Positions 17,438 through 25,689 of a stretch of DNA of 33,014 nucleotides are shown one piece after another. A program made the translations under genes and the position numbers. The notes under the pieces were generated by a model. It was not told where the DNA came from. It did no database searches and saw only the letters and a list, made by a program, of their open reading frames with translations. The DNA is from Acinetobacter bereziniae. GTDB taxonomy: Bacteria > Pseudomonadota > Gammaproteobacteria > Pseudomonadales > Moraxellaceae. Positions within the stretch are counted from its first letter, which is position 1; the number at the start of each line of letters is the position of its first letter. The DNA lies in NCBI GenBank assembly GCA_009912575.1, contig WNDP01000038.1, positions 1 to 33,014 of the forward strand. Direction: 5' to 3'.

Positions 17438-17833
17438 TTAAGAAACAAAAGCAATAACTTCACCACCAACGCCTGCAGCACGTGCAGCGCGATCAGTCAT
17501 GATGCCTTTGCTTGTAGAAACAATTGCAATACCTAAACCTTGCTTAACGCTCGGAAGTGCATCTTTACCGCGATACTGACGTAGACCTGGACGGCTTACG
17601 CGCTTCACAGTTTCGATTACTGGTTTGCCTTCAAAATATTTTAAAGTAATTGTCAAAGTAGCTTTGCCTTCAAGATCAGCAACGTCTACATTTGAAATAT
17701 AACCTTCTTGTTGAAGTACGTTTGCAATAGCAACTTTCAACTTAGAATTAGGCAAAGAAACAGTTTGTTTCTTTGCCATTTGTGCGTTACGAACACGTGT
17801 TAGCATGTCGGCAACGGTATCTTGCATACTCAT
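17438..17833 (-). CDS. rpsH: 30S ribosomal protein S8
   Basis: 131 residues, starting [22 protein letters not shown]. The C-terminal [20 protein letters not shown] is the S8 signature. S8 binds the central domain of 16S rRNA and, in E. coli, represses the spc operon by binding mRNA near rplE. Here rplX and rplE are only 15 bases apart, so any such site would have to extend into coding sequence. Confidence 0.98.
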   Translation of the reverse strand: MSMQDTVADMLTRVRNAQMAKKQTVSLPNSKLKVAIANVLQQEGYISNVDVADLEGKATLTITLKYFEGKPVIETVKRVSRPGLRQYRGKDALPSVKQGLGIAIVSTSKGIMTDRAARAAGVGGEVIAFVS

Positions 17834-17846
17834 TTATAGTCGCTCC

Positions 17847-18152
17847 TTACCAGCTTGCCTTAACAACGCCTGGTACATCACCCTGCATTACTTTATCGCG
17901 TAATTTGTTACGGCTTAAGCCGAACTTACGGAAGTAACCATGAGGACGACCAGTTAAACCACAACGGTTACGCAGACGTACTGGAGACGCATTACGTGGT
18001 AATGCTTGTAACTTCATCATCGCTTCGAAACGTTCTTCATCAGATGCATTTACGTTTGCAATCGTAGCTTTTAATTCAGCACGTTTAGCAGCGTATTTAG
18101 CAACTGTAGTTTCGCGTTTCAATTCGCGATTAATCATACTTTTCTTAGCCAT
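17847..18152 (-). CDS. rpsN: 30S ribosomal protein S14, long zinc-free form
   Basis: 101 residues, [20 protein letters not shown] at the start and [20 protein letters not shown] in the C-terminal half. It lacks the four-Cys ribbon of the short zinc form; only one Cys is seen in that region. S14 is in the head of the small subunit, assembled with S3 and S10. The length and position agree with E. coli. Confidence 0.98.
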   Translation of the reverse strand: MAKKSMINRELKRETTVAKYAAKRAELKATIANVNASDEERFEAMMKLQALPRNASPVRLRNRCGLTGRPHGYFRKFGLSRNKLRDKVMQGDVPGVVKASW

Positions 18153-18161
18153 ATCGACCTC

Positions 18162-18698
18162 TTATTTGAACGGGAAGCCGAATGCACGGATTAGCGCACG
18201 GCCTTCGTCATCAGTACGAGCAGTCGTAGTGATAGTAATATCCATACCACGAATACGATCGATCTTATCAAAATCGATTTCAGGGAACATAATTTGTTCC
18301 TTGAGACCCATTGAATAATTACCACGACCATCAAATGATTTCGCAGAAAAACCGCGGAAGTCACGAATACGAGGGATCGCAATAGAGATCAAACGGTCTA
18401 AGAATTCGTACATTTGTTCGCCGCGTAAAGTTACTTTACAACCAATCGGCCAACCATCACGGATTTTAAAACCAGCGATTGATTTACGAGCTAATGTAAG
18501 AACTGGTTTTTGACCAGCAATAGCTTGCATATCCGCCAAAGCGCCATCTAACAATTTCTTGTCAGCTGAAGCCGCACCAACACCCATGTTGATGGTGATT
18601 TTAGTGATGCGAGGAATCTCCATCACATTCCCCAAACCAAGTTCTTCTTTCAACTTAGCTCGGATTTCGTCGTTATAACGTGTTTTAAGTCTGGCCAT
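18162..18698 (-). CDS. rplE: 50S ribosomal protein L5
   Basis: 178 residues. [20 protein letters not shown] and [20 protein letters not shown] begin the protein; [20 protein letters not shown] and the C-terminal [20 protein letters not shown] are the L5 motifs. L5 binds 5S rRNA and makes the bridge to S13. It is 15 bases from rplX. Confidence 0.98.
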   Translation of the reverse strand: MARLKTRYNDEIRAKLKEELGLGNVMEIPRITKITINMGVGAASADKKLLDGALADMQAIAGQKPVLTLARKSIAGFKIRDGWPIGCKVTLRGEQMYEFLDRLISIAIPRIRDFRGFSAKSFDGRGNYSMGLKEQIMFPEIDFDKIDRIRGMDITITTTARTDDEGRALIRAFGFPFK

Positions 18699-18713
18699 AG
18701 CCTATTCAACCTA

Positions 18714-19031
18714 TTACTTCGCTACCGCCACTGATTCACCATTTGATTTGTAAACGCGAGTTTTCACGCCTTCAATCACTTGGTAACCAACACGGTCAGC
18801 CTTTTGGGTCGCAGCATTTAAAATTGCTACGTTTGAAATATGAAGCGAAGCTTCTTGTGTAACGATAGCGCCTTCAGCACCTGTTGCACGGTTCGGCTTT
18901 TGATGCTTCTTAACTAAATTAAGGCCTTCAACCTTAACTTGGTCATTTGAAACAGACAAAACAGTACCCTGTTTGCCTTTTTCTTTACCTGCGATCACAA
19001 TTACTTGATCGCCTTTTCTAATCTTAGCCAT
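18714..19031 (-). CDS. rplX: 50S ribosomal protein L24
   Basis: 105 residues. The N-terminal KOW motif [20 protein letters not shown] (about 6-25) is the RNA-binding part, and [20 protein letters not shown] follows. L24 starts assembly of the 50S subunit and sits near the tunnel exit. It is 11 bases from rplN, with the second half rich in Val and Lys as usual. Confidence 0.98.
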   Translation of the reverse strand: MAKIRKGDQVIVIAGKEKGKQGTVLSVSNDQVKVEGLNLVKKHQKPNRATGAEGAIVTQEASLHISNVAILNAATQKADRVGYQVIEGVKTRVYKSNGESVAVAK

Positions 19032-19042
19032 GATTGCCTCTA

Positions 19043-19411
19043 TTATAGAACTTCAGGAGCCAATGAAATGATTTTCATGAACTGTTCAGTACGAAGTTCA
19101 CGAGTCACTGGTCCGAAAATACGAGTGGCAATCGGAGCCTTGTTGTTGTTCAAGATAACTGCAGCATTATCATCGAAACGGATCACAGAACCGTCTGGAC
19201 GACGAATACCGAATTTAGTACGAACTACAACTGCATTCATCACGTCACCTTTTTTAACACGGCCACGTGGAATTGCTTCTTTTACAGTAACTTTAATAAT
19301 GTCGCCAACAGAAGCATAACGACGATGTGAACCACCAAGTACTTTAATACATTGTACGCGGCGAGCACCACTGTTGTCTGCTACGTCTAGCATACTTTCG
19401 GTCTGAATCAT
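19043..19411 (-). CDS. rplN: 50S ribosomal protein L14
   Basis: 122 residues, starting [20 protein letters not shown] with [20 protein letters not shown] next. It is one of the most conserved ribosomal proteins, making bridges to 16S rRNA, and is the contact point of the silencing factor RsfS in the family. It is the first gene of the spc group. The 92-base gap to rpsQ holds a long hairpin. GGAG lies 8 bases before the start. Confidence 0.98.
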   Translation of the reverse strand: MIQTESMLDVADNSGARRVQCIKVLGGSHRRYASVGDIIKVTVKEAIPRGRVKKGDVMNAVVVRTKFGIRRPDGSVIRFDDNAAVILNNNKAPIATRIFGPVTRELRTEQFMKIISLAPEVL

Positions 19412-19430
19412 TGCCCTACTCCAAAACCGA

Positions 19431-19488
19431 GCATCACCGGTCGCAATTTCGAAAGGCTCAAAGAGTACTCGAAATTGACCGATGATGC
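19431..19488 (-). promoter_or_regulatory. Long hairpin at the S10/spc border
   Basis: Arms at 19431-19452 and 19469-19488 pair almost completely: about 19 of 20 pairs with a 2-base bulge and a 16-base loop. The weak GGTTTTGG after the stem on the minus strand is not a real terminator tail. The site lies between rpsQ and rplN, where the E. coli S10 and spc operons divide. It could be an RNase III site, a pause or a partial attenuator. Confidence 0.55.
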
Positions 19489-19503
19489 AACAAGAACGTC
19501 TAA

Positions 19504-19761
19504 TTACTCAGCAGCTGCTTCAATAACTTCCACTAAAGTCCAAGCTTTAGTTTTTGAAATTGGGCGGCTTTCTTTAATGGTTACAACATCACCAGTTTTA
19601 GCAGTGTTGTTCTCATCATGAGCGTGTAATTTTGTTGAACGGCGGATTGATTTGCCATACAACGGGTGTTGAACGCGGCGTTCAATAAGTACAACAATAG
19701 ACTTGTCCATTTTGTCGCTTACTACTTTGCCTGTTAACGTGCGAACTGTTTGCTCACTCAT
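19504..19761 (-). CDS. rpsQ: 30S ribosomal protein S17
   Basis: 85 residues. [20 protein letters not shown] begins the protein, and [20 protein letters not shown] and [18 protein letters not shown] show the OB fold of S17. It binds the 5' domain of 16S rRNA. Its start overlaps the end of rpmC by 4 bases (ATGA), a sign of coupled translation. It is the last gene of the S10 group. Confidence 0.98.
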   Translation of the reverse strand: MSEQTVRTLTGKVVSDKMDKSIVVLIERRVQHPLYGKSIRRSTKLHAHDENNTAKTGDVVTIKESRPISKTKAWTLVEVIEAAAE

Positions 19762-19955
19762 TGTGCGTTCCCCTGTTTTTCGGTAAGGAGGGTCTTGATA
19801 CGAGCAATAGTCTTACGAGTTAACGCAACTTCATGCGATTTACCCAATTGACCTGTTGCTTTCGCCATACGAAGACGGAATTGGCTCAACTGTTGCTCAT
19901 CAAGCAAAGCTGTCAACTCTTCTACCGACTTTTCACGTAGATCTTTAGTTTTCAT
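19758..19955 (-). CDS. rpmC: 50S ribosomal protein L29
   Basis: 65 residues, [20 protein letters not shown] at the start, [20 protein letters not shown] and [19 protein letters not shown] at the end. It is a two-helix coiled protein near the tunnel exit, part of the docking area for trigger factor and SRP. It overlaps rplP by 1 base (TAATG) and rpsQ by 4 bases. Confidence 0.98.
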   Translation of the reverse strand: MKTKDLREKSVEELTALLDEQQLSQFRLRMAKATGQLGKSHEVALTRKTIARIKTLLTEKQGNAQ

Positions 19956-20368
19956 TACATCACCGTCTTAGTAACGATAGTGGTTTTAAATGGAAGCTTA
20001 GCAGCTGCAAGCGTAAACGCTTCGCGTGCCAATTCTTCACTAACACCATCCATTTCGTACAAGATCTTACCTGGTTTGATTTGGCAAACCCAGTATTCCA
20101 CAGAACCTTTACCTTTACCCATACGAACTTCTAATGGTTTTTCAGTAATTGGTTTGTCTGGGAAAACACGGATAAAGATCTTACCACCACGTTTAACACG
20201 ACGGCTAATTGTACGACGCGCAGCTTCAATTTGACGCGCAGTCATTTGACCGCGTTCAATTGATTTAAGTGCGATTGTACCGAAAGATACTGTGCTACCA
20301 CGATGCGCTAGACCAGTATTACGGCCTTTTTGCACCTTACGGAATTTAGTACGTTTAGGTTGCAACAT
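19955..20368 (-). CDS. rplP: 50S ribosomal protein L16
   Basis: 137 residues. [20 protein letters not shown] and [20 protein letters not shown] are the N-terminal hallmarks, and [20 protein letters not shown] contains the Arg that E. coli hydroxylates (Arg81 there). L16 organises the A-site at the base of helix 38. It is 3 bases from rpsC. Confidence 0.98.
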   Translation of the reverse strand: MLQPKRTKFRKVQKGRNTGLAHRGSTVSFGTIALKSIERGQMTARQIEAARRTISRRVKRGGKIFIRVFPDKPITEKPLEVRMGKGKGSVEYWVCQIKPGKILYEMDGVSEELAREAFTLAAAKLPFKTTIVTKTVM

Positions 20369-20371
20369 GGA

Positions 20372-21097
20372 TTATTCTCCTTTTTCAGCAGAACGATCAT
20401 TGCGACGACCACGACCGCGTTTAGCTGGACGTTCTTCAGCAGGAGCAGGGTTCATGACTTGTTTCATGCCACCTAAGATCTCACCACGGAAAATCCAAAC
20501 TTTAACACCAATCGTACCGTAAGTAGTTTCAGCACGCATAGTTGCATAGTCGATATCAGCACGAAGTGTATGCAAAGGTACACGACCTTCACGATACCAT
20601 TCAGTACGTGCAATCTCTGCACCGCCTAAACGACCAGAAACTTCAACTTTGATACCTTTAGCACCAGCACGTATAGTGTTTTGAACCGCACGCTTCATAG
20701 CACGACGGAACATTACACGTTTCTCTAATTGAGAAGCGATTGCTTCAGCAACTAAACGAGCGTCTAAATCTGGGCGATCGATTTCGTTGATGCTTACTTG
20801 CGCTGGAACACCCATAATAGTGGTGAGTTCACGCTGTAATTTTTCAATGTCTTCGCCTTTTTTACCGATCACGATACCTGGACGAGCAGTGCTAATAGTT
20901 ACTTTAGCAGCGCCTGTAGGACGTTCGATAAGAATATTGCTGATCATCGCGCTTTTAAGTTTTTTAGTTAAAAACTCACGAACTTGAAGATCTTTAAGCA
21001 AATATTCAGCGTATTGTTTCGGACTCGCATACCAGTTGGCGTTATGACGTTTTACAACACCAAGGCGGATACCGATTGGATGAACCTTCTGACCCAT
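20372..21097 (-). CDS. rpsC: 30S ribosomal protein S3
   Basis: 241 residues, starting [20 protein letters not shown]. The KH domain motif [19 protein letters not shown] lies at about 74-92, and [20 protein letters not shown] in the C-terminal half is the family hallmark. The tail from about 218 is rich in Arg, Glu and Pro and longer than in E. coli. S3 sits at the mRNA entry channel and unwinds mRNA together with S4 and S5. One base separates it from rplV. Confidence 0.98.
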   Translation of the reverse strand: MGQKVHPIGIRLGVVKRHNANWYASPKQYAEYLLKDLQVREFLTKKLKSAMISNILIERPTGAAKVTISTARPGIVIGKKGEDIEKLQRELTTIMGVPAQVSINEIDRPDLDARLVAEAIASQLEKRVMFRRAMKRAVQNTIRAGAKGIKVEVSGRLGGAEIARTEWYREGRVPLHTLRADIDYATMRAETTYGTIGVKVWIFRGEILGGMKQVMNPAPAEERPAKRGRGRRNDRSAEKGE

Positions 21098-21098
21098 A

Positions 21099-21428
21099 TC
21101 AAACCCCTACCTTAACGGTAATGTGACAAGTACGCTTAGTAATACGATCTGCACGGCCTTTAGCACGTGGCATAATACGTTTAAGGCTCATGCCTTCATC
21201 AACGTAAATCGTAGATACTTTAAGATCGTCAACATCTAAACTGTTATTGTGTTCAGCGTTTGCAATCGCAGATTCCAAAGCTTTTTTAACTAAAACTGCA
21301 GCTTTTTTGTTGCTGAAGTTTAAGATATTCAAAGCATGCGCAACAGATTTGCCGCGAATTAGGTCTGCAACCAAACGTGCTTTTTGTGCCGAGATAGCGG
21401 CACCGCGTAATTTAGCAGTAACTTCCAT
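21099..21428 (-). CDS. rplV: 50S ribosomal protein L22
   Basis: 109 residues, beginning [20 protein letters not shown]. The loop [20 protein letters not shown] reaches into the exit tunnel; changes there give macrolide resistance in other bacteria. Two ATG codons are adjacent (21431 and 21428). The second is preferred because AAGG sits about 7 bases before it and the N-terminus then matches the family. Confidence 0.97.
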
Positions 21429-21437
21429 CATAGCACC

Positions 21438-21713
21438 TTAACGTTTAGACTTCTCGTCAACACCGTGACCACGATAGGTACGAGTTGGCGCGAATTCACC
21501 GAGTTTATGACCAACCATGTGTTCAGATACGATCACTGGAACATGATTACGACCATTGTGTACAGAAATTGTTAAACCAACAAAATCCGGGAGGATCATC
21601 GAACGACGCGACCAAGTTTTGATCGGCTTACGGTTATTAGCCGCGATAGCCGCTTCAACCTTAGCGAACAAGTGCGCATCGACGAATGGGCCTTTTTTCA
21701 GAGAACGAGGCAT
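21438..21713 (-). CDS. rpsS: 30S ribosomal protein S19
   Basis: 91 residues: [20 protein letters not shown] at the start and the C-terminal hallmark [21 protein letters not shown]19 is in the small subunit head with S13, and touches the large subunit. It is 9 bases before rplV. Confidence 0.98.
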   Translation of the reverse strand: MPRSLKKGPFVDAHLFAKVEAAIAANNRKPIKTWSRRSMILPDFVGLTISVHNGRNHVPVIVSEHMVGHKLGEFAPTRTYRGHGVDEKSKR

Positions 21714-21732
21714 TGTCAGATTCCTTTACTTG

Positions 21733-22557
21733 TTACTTAACGCGACGGTCGCGAATGATCATCTTAGTCGTACGCTTATTGGTACGTGTTTTGTACCCTT
21801 TAGCTTTTTGACCCCATGGGCTTACAGGTTGAATACCTTTGTTACGCCCTTCACCACCACCATGTGGATGGTCTACTGGGTTCATCGCCATACCACGAAC
21901 GGTAGGACGAACGCCACGCCAGCGTGCAGCACCTGCTTTACCAAGTGAACGAAGGTTGCTTTCTGAGTTAGATACTTCACCTAACACAGCGCGACATTCA
22001 ACATGTACTTTACGCATCTCGCCTGAACGAAGACGAATGATAGCGTAAGAACCGTCACGACCCAACAACTGAGCAGAAGTACCAGCAGAACGCACTAATT
22101 GTGCACCTTTACCGATTTTAAGCTCGATGTTATGAAGTGTAGAACCAATAGGCATGTTACGAAGTGGTAAGCAGTTACCTGGACGAATTGGAGCATCGTT
22201 ACCAGATTGTACTTTATCATCAGCACGCAAGCCTTTAGCAGCAATAATATAACGACGCTCACCGTCAGCATATTTCAATAAAGCAATATGAGATGTACGG
22301 TTAGGATCGTATTCAATACGTTCAACTACAGCAGGAATGCCATCTTTGTTACGTTTGAAGTCAACGATACGGTAGTTTTGTTTATGACCACCACCAACGT
22401 GACGAGTAGTAATGTGACCGTTGTTATTACGACCACCAGTACGTTTTTTAGCTTCAACCAACGGTGCATAAGGCGCGCCTTTGTGAAGATGATTATGAAC
22501 CACCTTCTCTACAAAGCGACGTCCTGGAGACGTTGGCTTACATTTTTGAATTGGCAT
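21733..22557 (-). CDS. rplB: 50S ribosomal protein L2
   Basis: 274 residues. [20 protein letters not shown] opens the protein, [20 protein letters not shown] is the N-terminal RNA-binding segment, and [20 protein letters not shown] is the C-terminal segment containing the His (229 in E. coli) long discussed in peptidyl transfer. L2 is a primary 23S rRNA binder needed for subunit joining. Its basic tail [17 protein letters not shown] is typical. Confidence 0.98.
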   Translation of the reverse strand: MPIQKCKPTSPGRRFVEKVVHNHLHKGAPYAPLVEAKKRTGGRNNNGHITTRHVGGGHKQNYRIVDFKRNKDGIPAVVERIEYDPNRTSHIALLKYADGERRYIIAAKGLRADDKVQSGNDAPIRPGNCLPLRNMPIGSTLHNIELKIGKGAQLVRSAGTSAQLLGRDGSYAIIRLRSGEMRKVHVECRAVLGEVSNSESNLRSLGKAGAARWRGVRPTVRGMAMNPVDHPHGGGEGRNKGIQPVSPWGQKAKGYKTRTNKRTTKMIIRDRRVK

Positions 22558-22568
22558 AATCTTCGTCC

Positions 22569-22889
22569 TTATTCCGCTGTGCTTTCAGCGGTATCGCCCA
22601 AGTCAGCCATTTCAACATCTTGGCCAGCTTTCAGGGTGACGTATGCTTTTTTAACATCAGAACGACGTCCCAATGTTTTACCAAAGCGTTTAGTCTTACC
22701 TTTAGTGATAGTCGTGTTAACTTTAACAACTTCTACACCAAATAACTGCTCTACTGCTTTTTTGATTTCAAGTTTGTTTGCATCAAGTGCAACTTTAAAT
22801 ACTTGAACACCAGCAGTTTCACCTAAAACTTGTGCTTTTTCTGAGAATACAGGTCCTTTTAGGACTTGATAGATACGTTCGTTGTTCAT
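22569..22889 (-). CDS. rplW: 50S ribosomal protein L23
   Basis: 106 residues, [20 protein letters not shown] at the start, [20 protein letters not shown] in the middle and [20 protein letters not shown] near the end. L23 is the docking point for trigger factor and SRP at the tunnel exit. Its ATG overlaps the rplD stop by 4 bases (ATGA), indicating coupled translation. Confidence 0.98.
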   Translation of the reverse strand: MNNERIYQVLKGPVFSEKAQVLGETAGVQVFKVALDANKLEIKKAVEQLFGVEVVKVNTTITKGKTKRFGKTLGRRSDVKKAYVTLKAGQDVEMADLGDTAESTAE

Positions 22890-23488
22890 CCGAGTTCCAC
22901 CTCAATTTTCTTAGCAGCAGCAACAGACATAACAACTTTATCGAACGCAATCAAACCAACAGGATCGATCCCAGCAGCATCAACCACATCAACGTGTGGA
23001 AGGTTACGTGCAGCTAAATATAGATTTTCATCTACAGCTTCAGTAACGATTAATGCGCGAGTAGCGTTCAAGCCGTTTAGTTTTGCAAGCAATTCTTTAG
23101 TTTTTGGAGCTTCAACTGCAAACTCTTCAACCAATACAAGACGATCTTGGCGAACAAGTTCAGCTAAGATACATTGCATTGCACCGCGGTACATTTTACG
23201 GTTAACTTTTTGAGACCAATCTTGTGGACGAGCAGCAAAAGTTTTACCACCACCAACCCAGATTGGGCTACGAATAGAACCAGCACGAGCACGGCCAGTA
23301 CCTTTTTGACGGAATGGTTTTTTACCACCGCCAGAAACGTCTGCACGTGACTTCTGAGCTTTAGAACCTTGACGACCACCAGCTAAATAAGCTGTAACAA
23401 CTTGGTGTACAAGAGCTTCGTTAAATTCACGTCCAAAAGCAACTTCAGATAATTCAACAGCAGAGCCGGAAACAGTTTTTAAATTCAC
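22886..23488 (-). CDS. rplD: 50S ribosomal protein L4
   Basis: 200 residues, starting [20 protein letters not shown]. The loop [20 protein letters not shown] and [20 protein letters not shown] reaches the exit tunnel, as expected for L4. In E. coli L4 also represses and attenuates the S10 operon through its leader. The leader here is structured, but whether it binds L4 is unknown. It overlaps rplW by 4 bases. Confidence 0.98.
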   Translation of the reverse strand: MNLKTVSGSAVELSEVAFGREFNEALVHQVVTAYLAGGRQGSKAQKSRADVSGGGKKPFRQKGTGRARAGSIRSPIWVGGGKTFAARPQDWSQKVNRKMYRGAMQCILAELVRQDRLVLVEEFAVEAPKTKELLAKLNGLNATRALIVTEAVDENLYLAARNLPHVDVVDAAGIDPVGLIAFDKVVMSVAAAKKIEVELG

Positions 23489-23499
23489 GTTATTTCCCC

Positions 23500-24138
23500 T
23501 CAGGCCTTGATCGTAGGACGAACGATAACGTCGCCACCAGTAGCACCAGGAATCGCACCTTTAACAACAAGAACTGAACGTTCTGCGTCGATAGATACAA
23601 TTTCAAGACCTTGAACTGTTACGCGTTCAGCACCTAAATGGCCAGCCATTTTTTTGCCTTTAAATACGCGACCAGGGGTCTGGTTTTGACCTGTAGAACC
23701 TAAAACACGATGTGACAAAGAGTTACCGTGTGTAGCATCTTGCGTACGGAAGTTCCAACGCTTAACACCACCTTGGAAACCTTTACCTTTTGATTGACCA
23801 GTAACGTCAACAACTTGACCTACTGCGAACAAATCAACACCGATAGTTCCGCCAACTTCACGACCTTCAAGATCAGCTTCTGCAACGCGGAATTCTTTAA
23901 CTAAACGACCAGCAGCAACACCAGCTTTCGCAAAGTGACCTTTCTGAGCATTTGTTACGCGAGATTCGCGACGTTCACCAGTAGTGATTTGAATCGCTTG
24001 ATAACCATCAGTTTCAAGCGTTTTGATTTGAGTGATACGGTTAGGATCAACCTCAATCACTGTTACAGGTACAGAAACACCAGCATCTGTAAAGATACGT
24101 GTCATACCGCACTTGCGACCGACTAAACCAATAGCCAT
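23500..24138 (-). CDS. rplC: 50S ribosomal protein L3
   Basis: 212 residues, [20 protein letters not shown] at the start. The long loop has [20 protein letters not shown], where E. coli methylates the Gln (150 there) through PrmB. L3 lies under the peptidyl transferase centre and is one of the first proteins to assemble. ATG at 24144 is in frame but only 3 bases from AGAGG; the ATG at 24138 has proper spacing (9 bases) and gives the usual family N-terminus. Confidence 0.97.
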   Translation of the reverse strand: MAIGLVGRKCGMTRIFTDAGVSVPVTVIEVDPNRITQIKTLETDGYQAIQITTGERRESRVTNAQKGHFAKAGVAAGRLVKEFRVAEADLEGREVGGTIGVDLFAVGQVVDVTGQSKGKGFQGGVKRWNFRTQDATHGNSLSHRVLGSTGQNQTPGRVFKGKKMAGHLGAERVTVQGLEIVSIDAERSVLVVKGAIPGATGGDVIVRPTIKA

Positions 24139-24152
24139 GTGCATAAACCTCT

Positions 24153-24191
24153 AAAAAAGCGGCCTAATTAACTTAGAGCGTTAATTAACCG
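24153..24191 (-). terminator. Possible attenuator between rpsJ and rplC
   Basis: On the minus strand a stem, CGG then TAATTAAC, pairs with GTTAATTA then CCG, with a small internal bulge and a 7-base loop. It is followed by C and six T. It has the shape of an intrinsic terminator but an AU-rich stem, so it may be partial. It lies just before the rplC Shine-Dalgarno site. Confidence 0.45.
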
Positions 24192-24197
24192 AAAGCC

Positions 24198-24509
24198 TTA
24201 ACCCAATGCGATCTGAACATCAACACCAGCTGCAAGATCCAACTTCATCAATGCATCTACAGTTTTGTCTGTAGGTTGAACGATGTCGATCAAACGTTTA
24301 TATGTGCGGATTTCATATTGGTCACGCGCATCTTTGTTTACGTGTGGTGATGTCAAAACGTTAAAACGTTCGATGCGAGTAGGCATCGGTATTGGACCAC
24401 AAACCTGTGCGCCAGTACGTTTTGCTGTTTCTACGATCTCTTGAGAAGATTGATCAATTAAACGGTGATCAAAAGACTTAAGACGGATACGAATTCTCTG
24501 GTTAGACAT
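24198..24509 (-). CDS. rpsJ: 30S ribosomal protein S10 (NusE)
   Basis: 103 residues: [20 protein letters not shown], then [20 protein letters not shown] and [21 protein letters not shown]10 is in the small subunit head and, as NusE with NusB, takes part in transcription antitermination. The frame is open 12 codons further, but the ATG at 24509 gives the family N-terminus and has GGAG 9 bases before it. First gene of the ribosomal block, 167 bases from the likely transcription start. Confidence 0.98.
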   Translation of the reverse strand: MSNQRIRIRLKSFDHRLIDQSSQEIVETAKRTGAQVCGPIPMPTRIERFNVLTSPHVNKDARDQYEIRTYKRLIDIVQPTDKTVDALMKLDLAAGVDVQIALG

Positions 24510-24547
24510 ACCAGTTAACTCCAAGCCAAATATATAAAGAATCACCC

Positions 24548-24676
24548 TTGACGCATCTCACCCCACTAAATAAGGTAAGTGTCAAAGGCAGTGAAAATCA
24601 CTAAGGTCGTGATCGATGCCACGACTGTAACGATCTGAATGACTTTCTTCGCCATTCACCCCTTCATATCGAAGGG
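24548..24676 (-). promoter_or_regulatory. Structured leader of the S10 operon
   Basis: Four inverted repeats lie between the promoter and rpsJ: CCCTTC/GAAGGG (24660-24676), GTCGTG/CACGAC (24606-24625), AGTGA/TCACT (24590-24602) and an outer TTGAC/GTCAA (24548-24585). In E. coli the matching leader mediates L4 control by attenuation, but I see no sequence likeness and no T-tailed terminator. Part of it could encode the peptide at 24566-24655. Confidence 0.5.
24566..24655 (-). CDS. Possible 29-residue hydrophobic leader peptide
   Basis: An ATG frame inside the S10 operon leader, MAKKVIQIVT at the start and IFTAFDTYLI at the end. After the KK pair nearly all residues are hydrophobic or Thr/Ser, enough for one membrane helix. 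AAGGGG lies just before the ATG; its spacing is a little short (about 3-5 bases). The stop is 57 bases before rpsJ. It may be a real peptide, a translated attenuator or a chance frame; it overlaps three of the leader hairpins. Confidence 0.35.
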   Translation of the reverse strand: MAKKVIQIVTVVASITTLVIFTAFDTYLI

Positions 24677-24682
24677 TCGCTT

Positions 24683-24711
24683 ATTATAACGATTGTTTAA
24701 CGCTTAAGCAA
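24683..24711 (-). promoter_or_regulatory. S10 operon promoter
   Basis: On the minus strand, TTGCTT (24711-24706), a 17-base spacer and a perfect TATAAT (24688-24683) form a strong sigma-70 promoter. Transcription should start near 24676, giving a leader of about 167 bases. Just upstream are long A/T runs that could act as an UP element. The CTTAAGCGTT at 24708-24699 recurs at 24769-24760. Confidence 0.75.
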
Positions 24712-24783
24712 ACTAATTTGGACTTTTTTCGCTTTTTTTCATTATTAACTGGGAAATGAAACGCTTAAGAATTAAACAGTGAG

Positions 24784-25509
24784 TTAAACCCTTAAAACAT
24801 AGTCAATCGCATGATTCAACAATTGATTTCCGATGACATAATCTGCATTTGGTGTTTTTTTCAACGTGGACAATGATTGGTGATGTAAATTGGTAAATAC
24901 CATATCCTCTTCTTCATGTTCGATAAATATTTTTAAACTATGTGGTGTAATTTCTGGATGAAACTGGAAACCTAATACATTTTTACCAATTTGATAGAGT
25001 TGATTTGGACAGGCTTGATTTTCTGCCAAACGAATTGCACCTTTAGGAATATCAAAAGTCTCACTATGCCACTGCATGACACTGATTTGCTCAGGAAGTT
25101 GAAAGTATTCTGCAGGCACATGATCACTTTTTTTTACAGAAGTCCAGCCTAACTCTTGCACAGTATTACGGCGTACATTTGCACCAAGTGCATTAGCGAT
25201 TAACTGTCCACCCAAGCACAAGCCAATTGCCGGTTTCTCTGATGCTAAATAACGTCTAATCCAACGCTTTTCAACTTTTAACCAAGGAAAATTTGCTTCA
25301 TCATTTACGCTCATTTCTCCGCCCATAATAATGAGCAAATCCACATCATTAACATGAGGCAAAGCATCTATATCCAAGATTGAATCTGTCGGTAAAGCAA
25401 AGAATTCAGTTGCAGTAATTTCTGCACCCATTGCTTTTAAATATTCATAACAACTACCGAAGCCTTCACCTGCAATATGCTGAAAATAATGTACTTTAAG
25501 TTTTTTCAT
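24784..25509 (-). CDS. Class I glutamine amidotransferase-like protein
   Basis: A 241-residue protein with the class I (triad) amidotransferase domain: MGGEMSVND near residue 62, nucleophile Cys98 in AIGLCLGGQLIANALG, and His184 and Glu186 in LGFQFHPE. A synthetase partner domain is absent, so it belongs with stand-alone GMP synthase-like amidotransferases. Such proteins hydrolyse gamma-glutamyl substrates or serve as an amidotransferase for an unknown partner; the substrate here is unknown. It lies upstream of the S10 promoter on the same strand, without a visible terminator between them. Divergent from the metC-like gene. Confidence 0.82.
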   Translation of the reverse strand: MKKLKVHYFQHIAGEGFGSCYEYLKAMGAEITATEFFALPTDSILDIDALPHVNDVDLLIIMGGEMSVNDEANFPWLKVEKRWIRRYLASEKPAIGLCLGGQLIANALGANVRRNTVQELGWTSVKKSDHVPAEYFQLPEQISVMQWHSETFDIPKGAIRLAENQACPNQLYQIGKNVLGFQFHPEITPHSLKIFIEHEEEDMVFTNLHHQSLSTLKKTPNADYVIGNQLLNHAIDYVLRV

Positions 25510-25689
25510 GTTATCACCTATTCTTGTTGTATCGACTACGCTACAAATCTAAAAACTCAGTTCAACAAATGCAAAAATGAAGCCAATATCAGTTTTATTT
25601 ATTATTTTTCACAAATTATTGCTTTTCGTCACCGAGTGATTATGTTTTCCTTATTTTAGTCCTGATATTTACAAAATTTGAGTATTCTT

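Noticed and set aside
15333-24126. Many plus-strand frames of 60-170 codons inside the ribosomal block
   Set aside because: They lie opposite highly conserved ribosomal genes, lack ribosome sites and follow from the antisense of biased codons.
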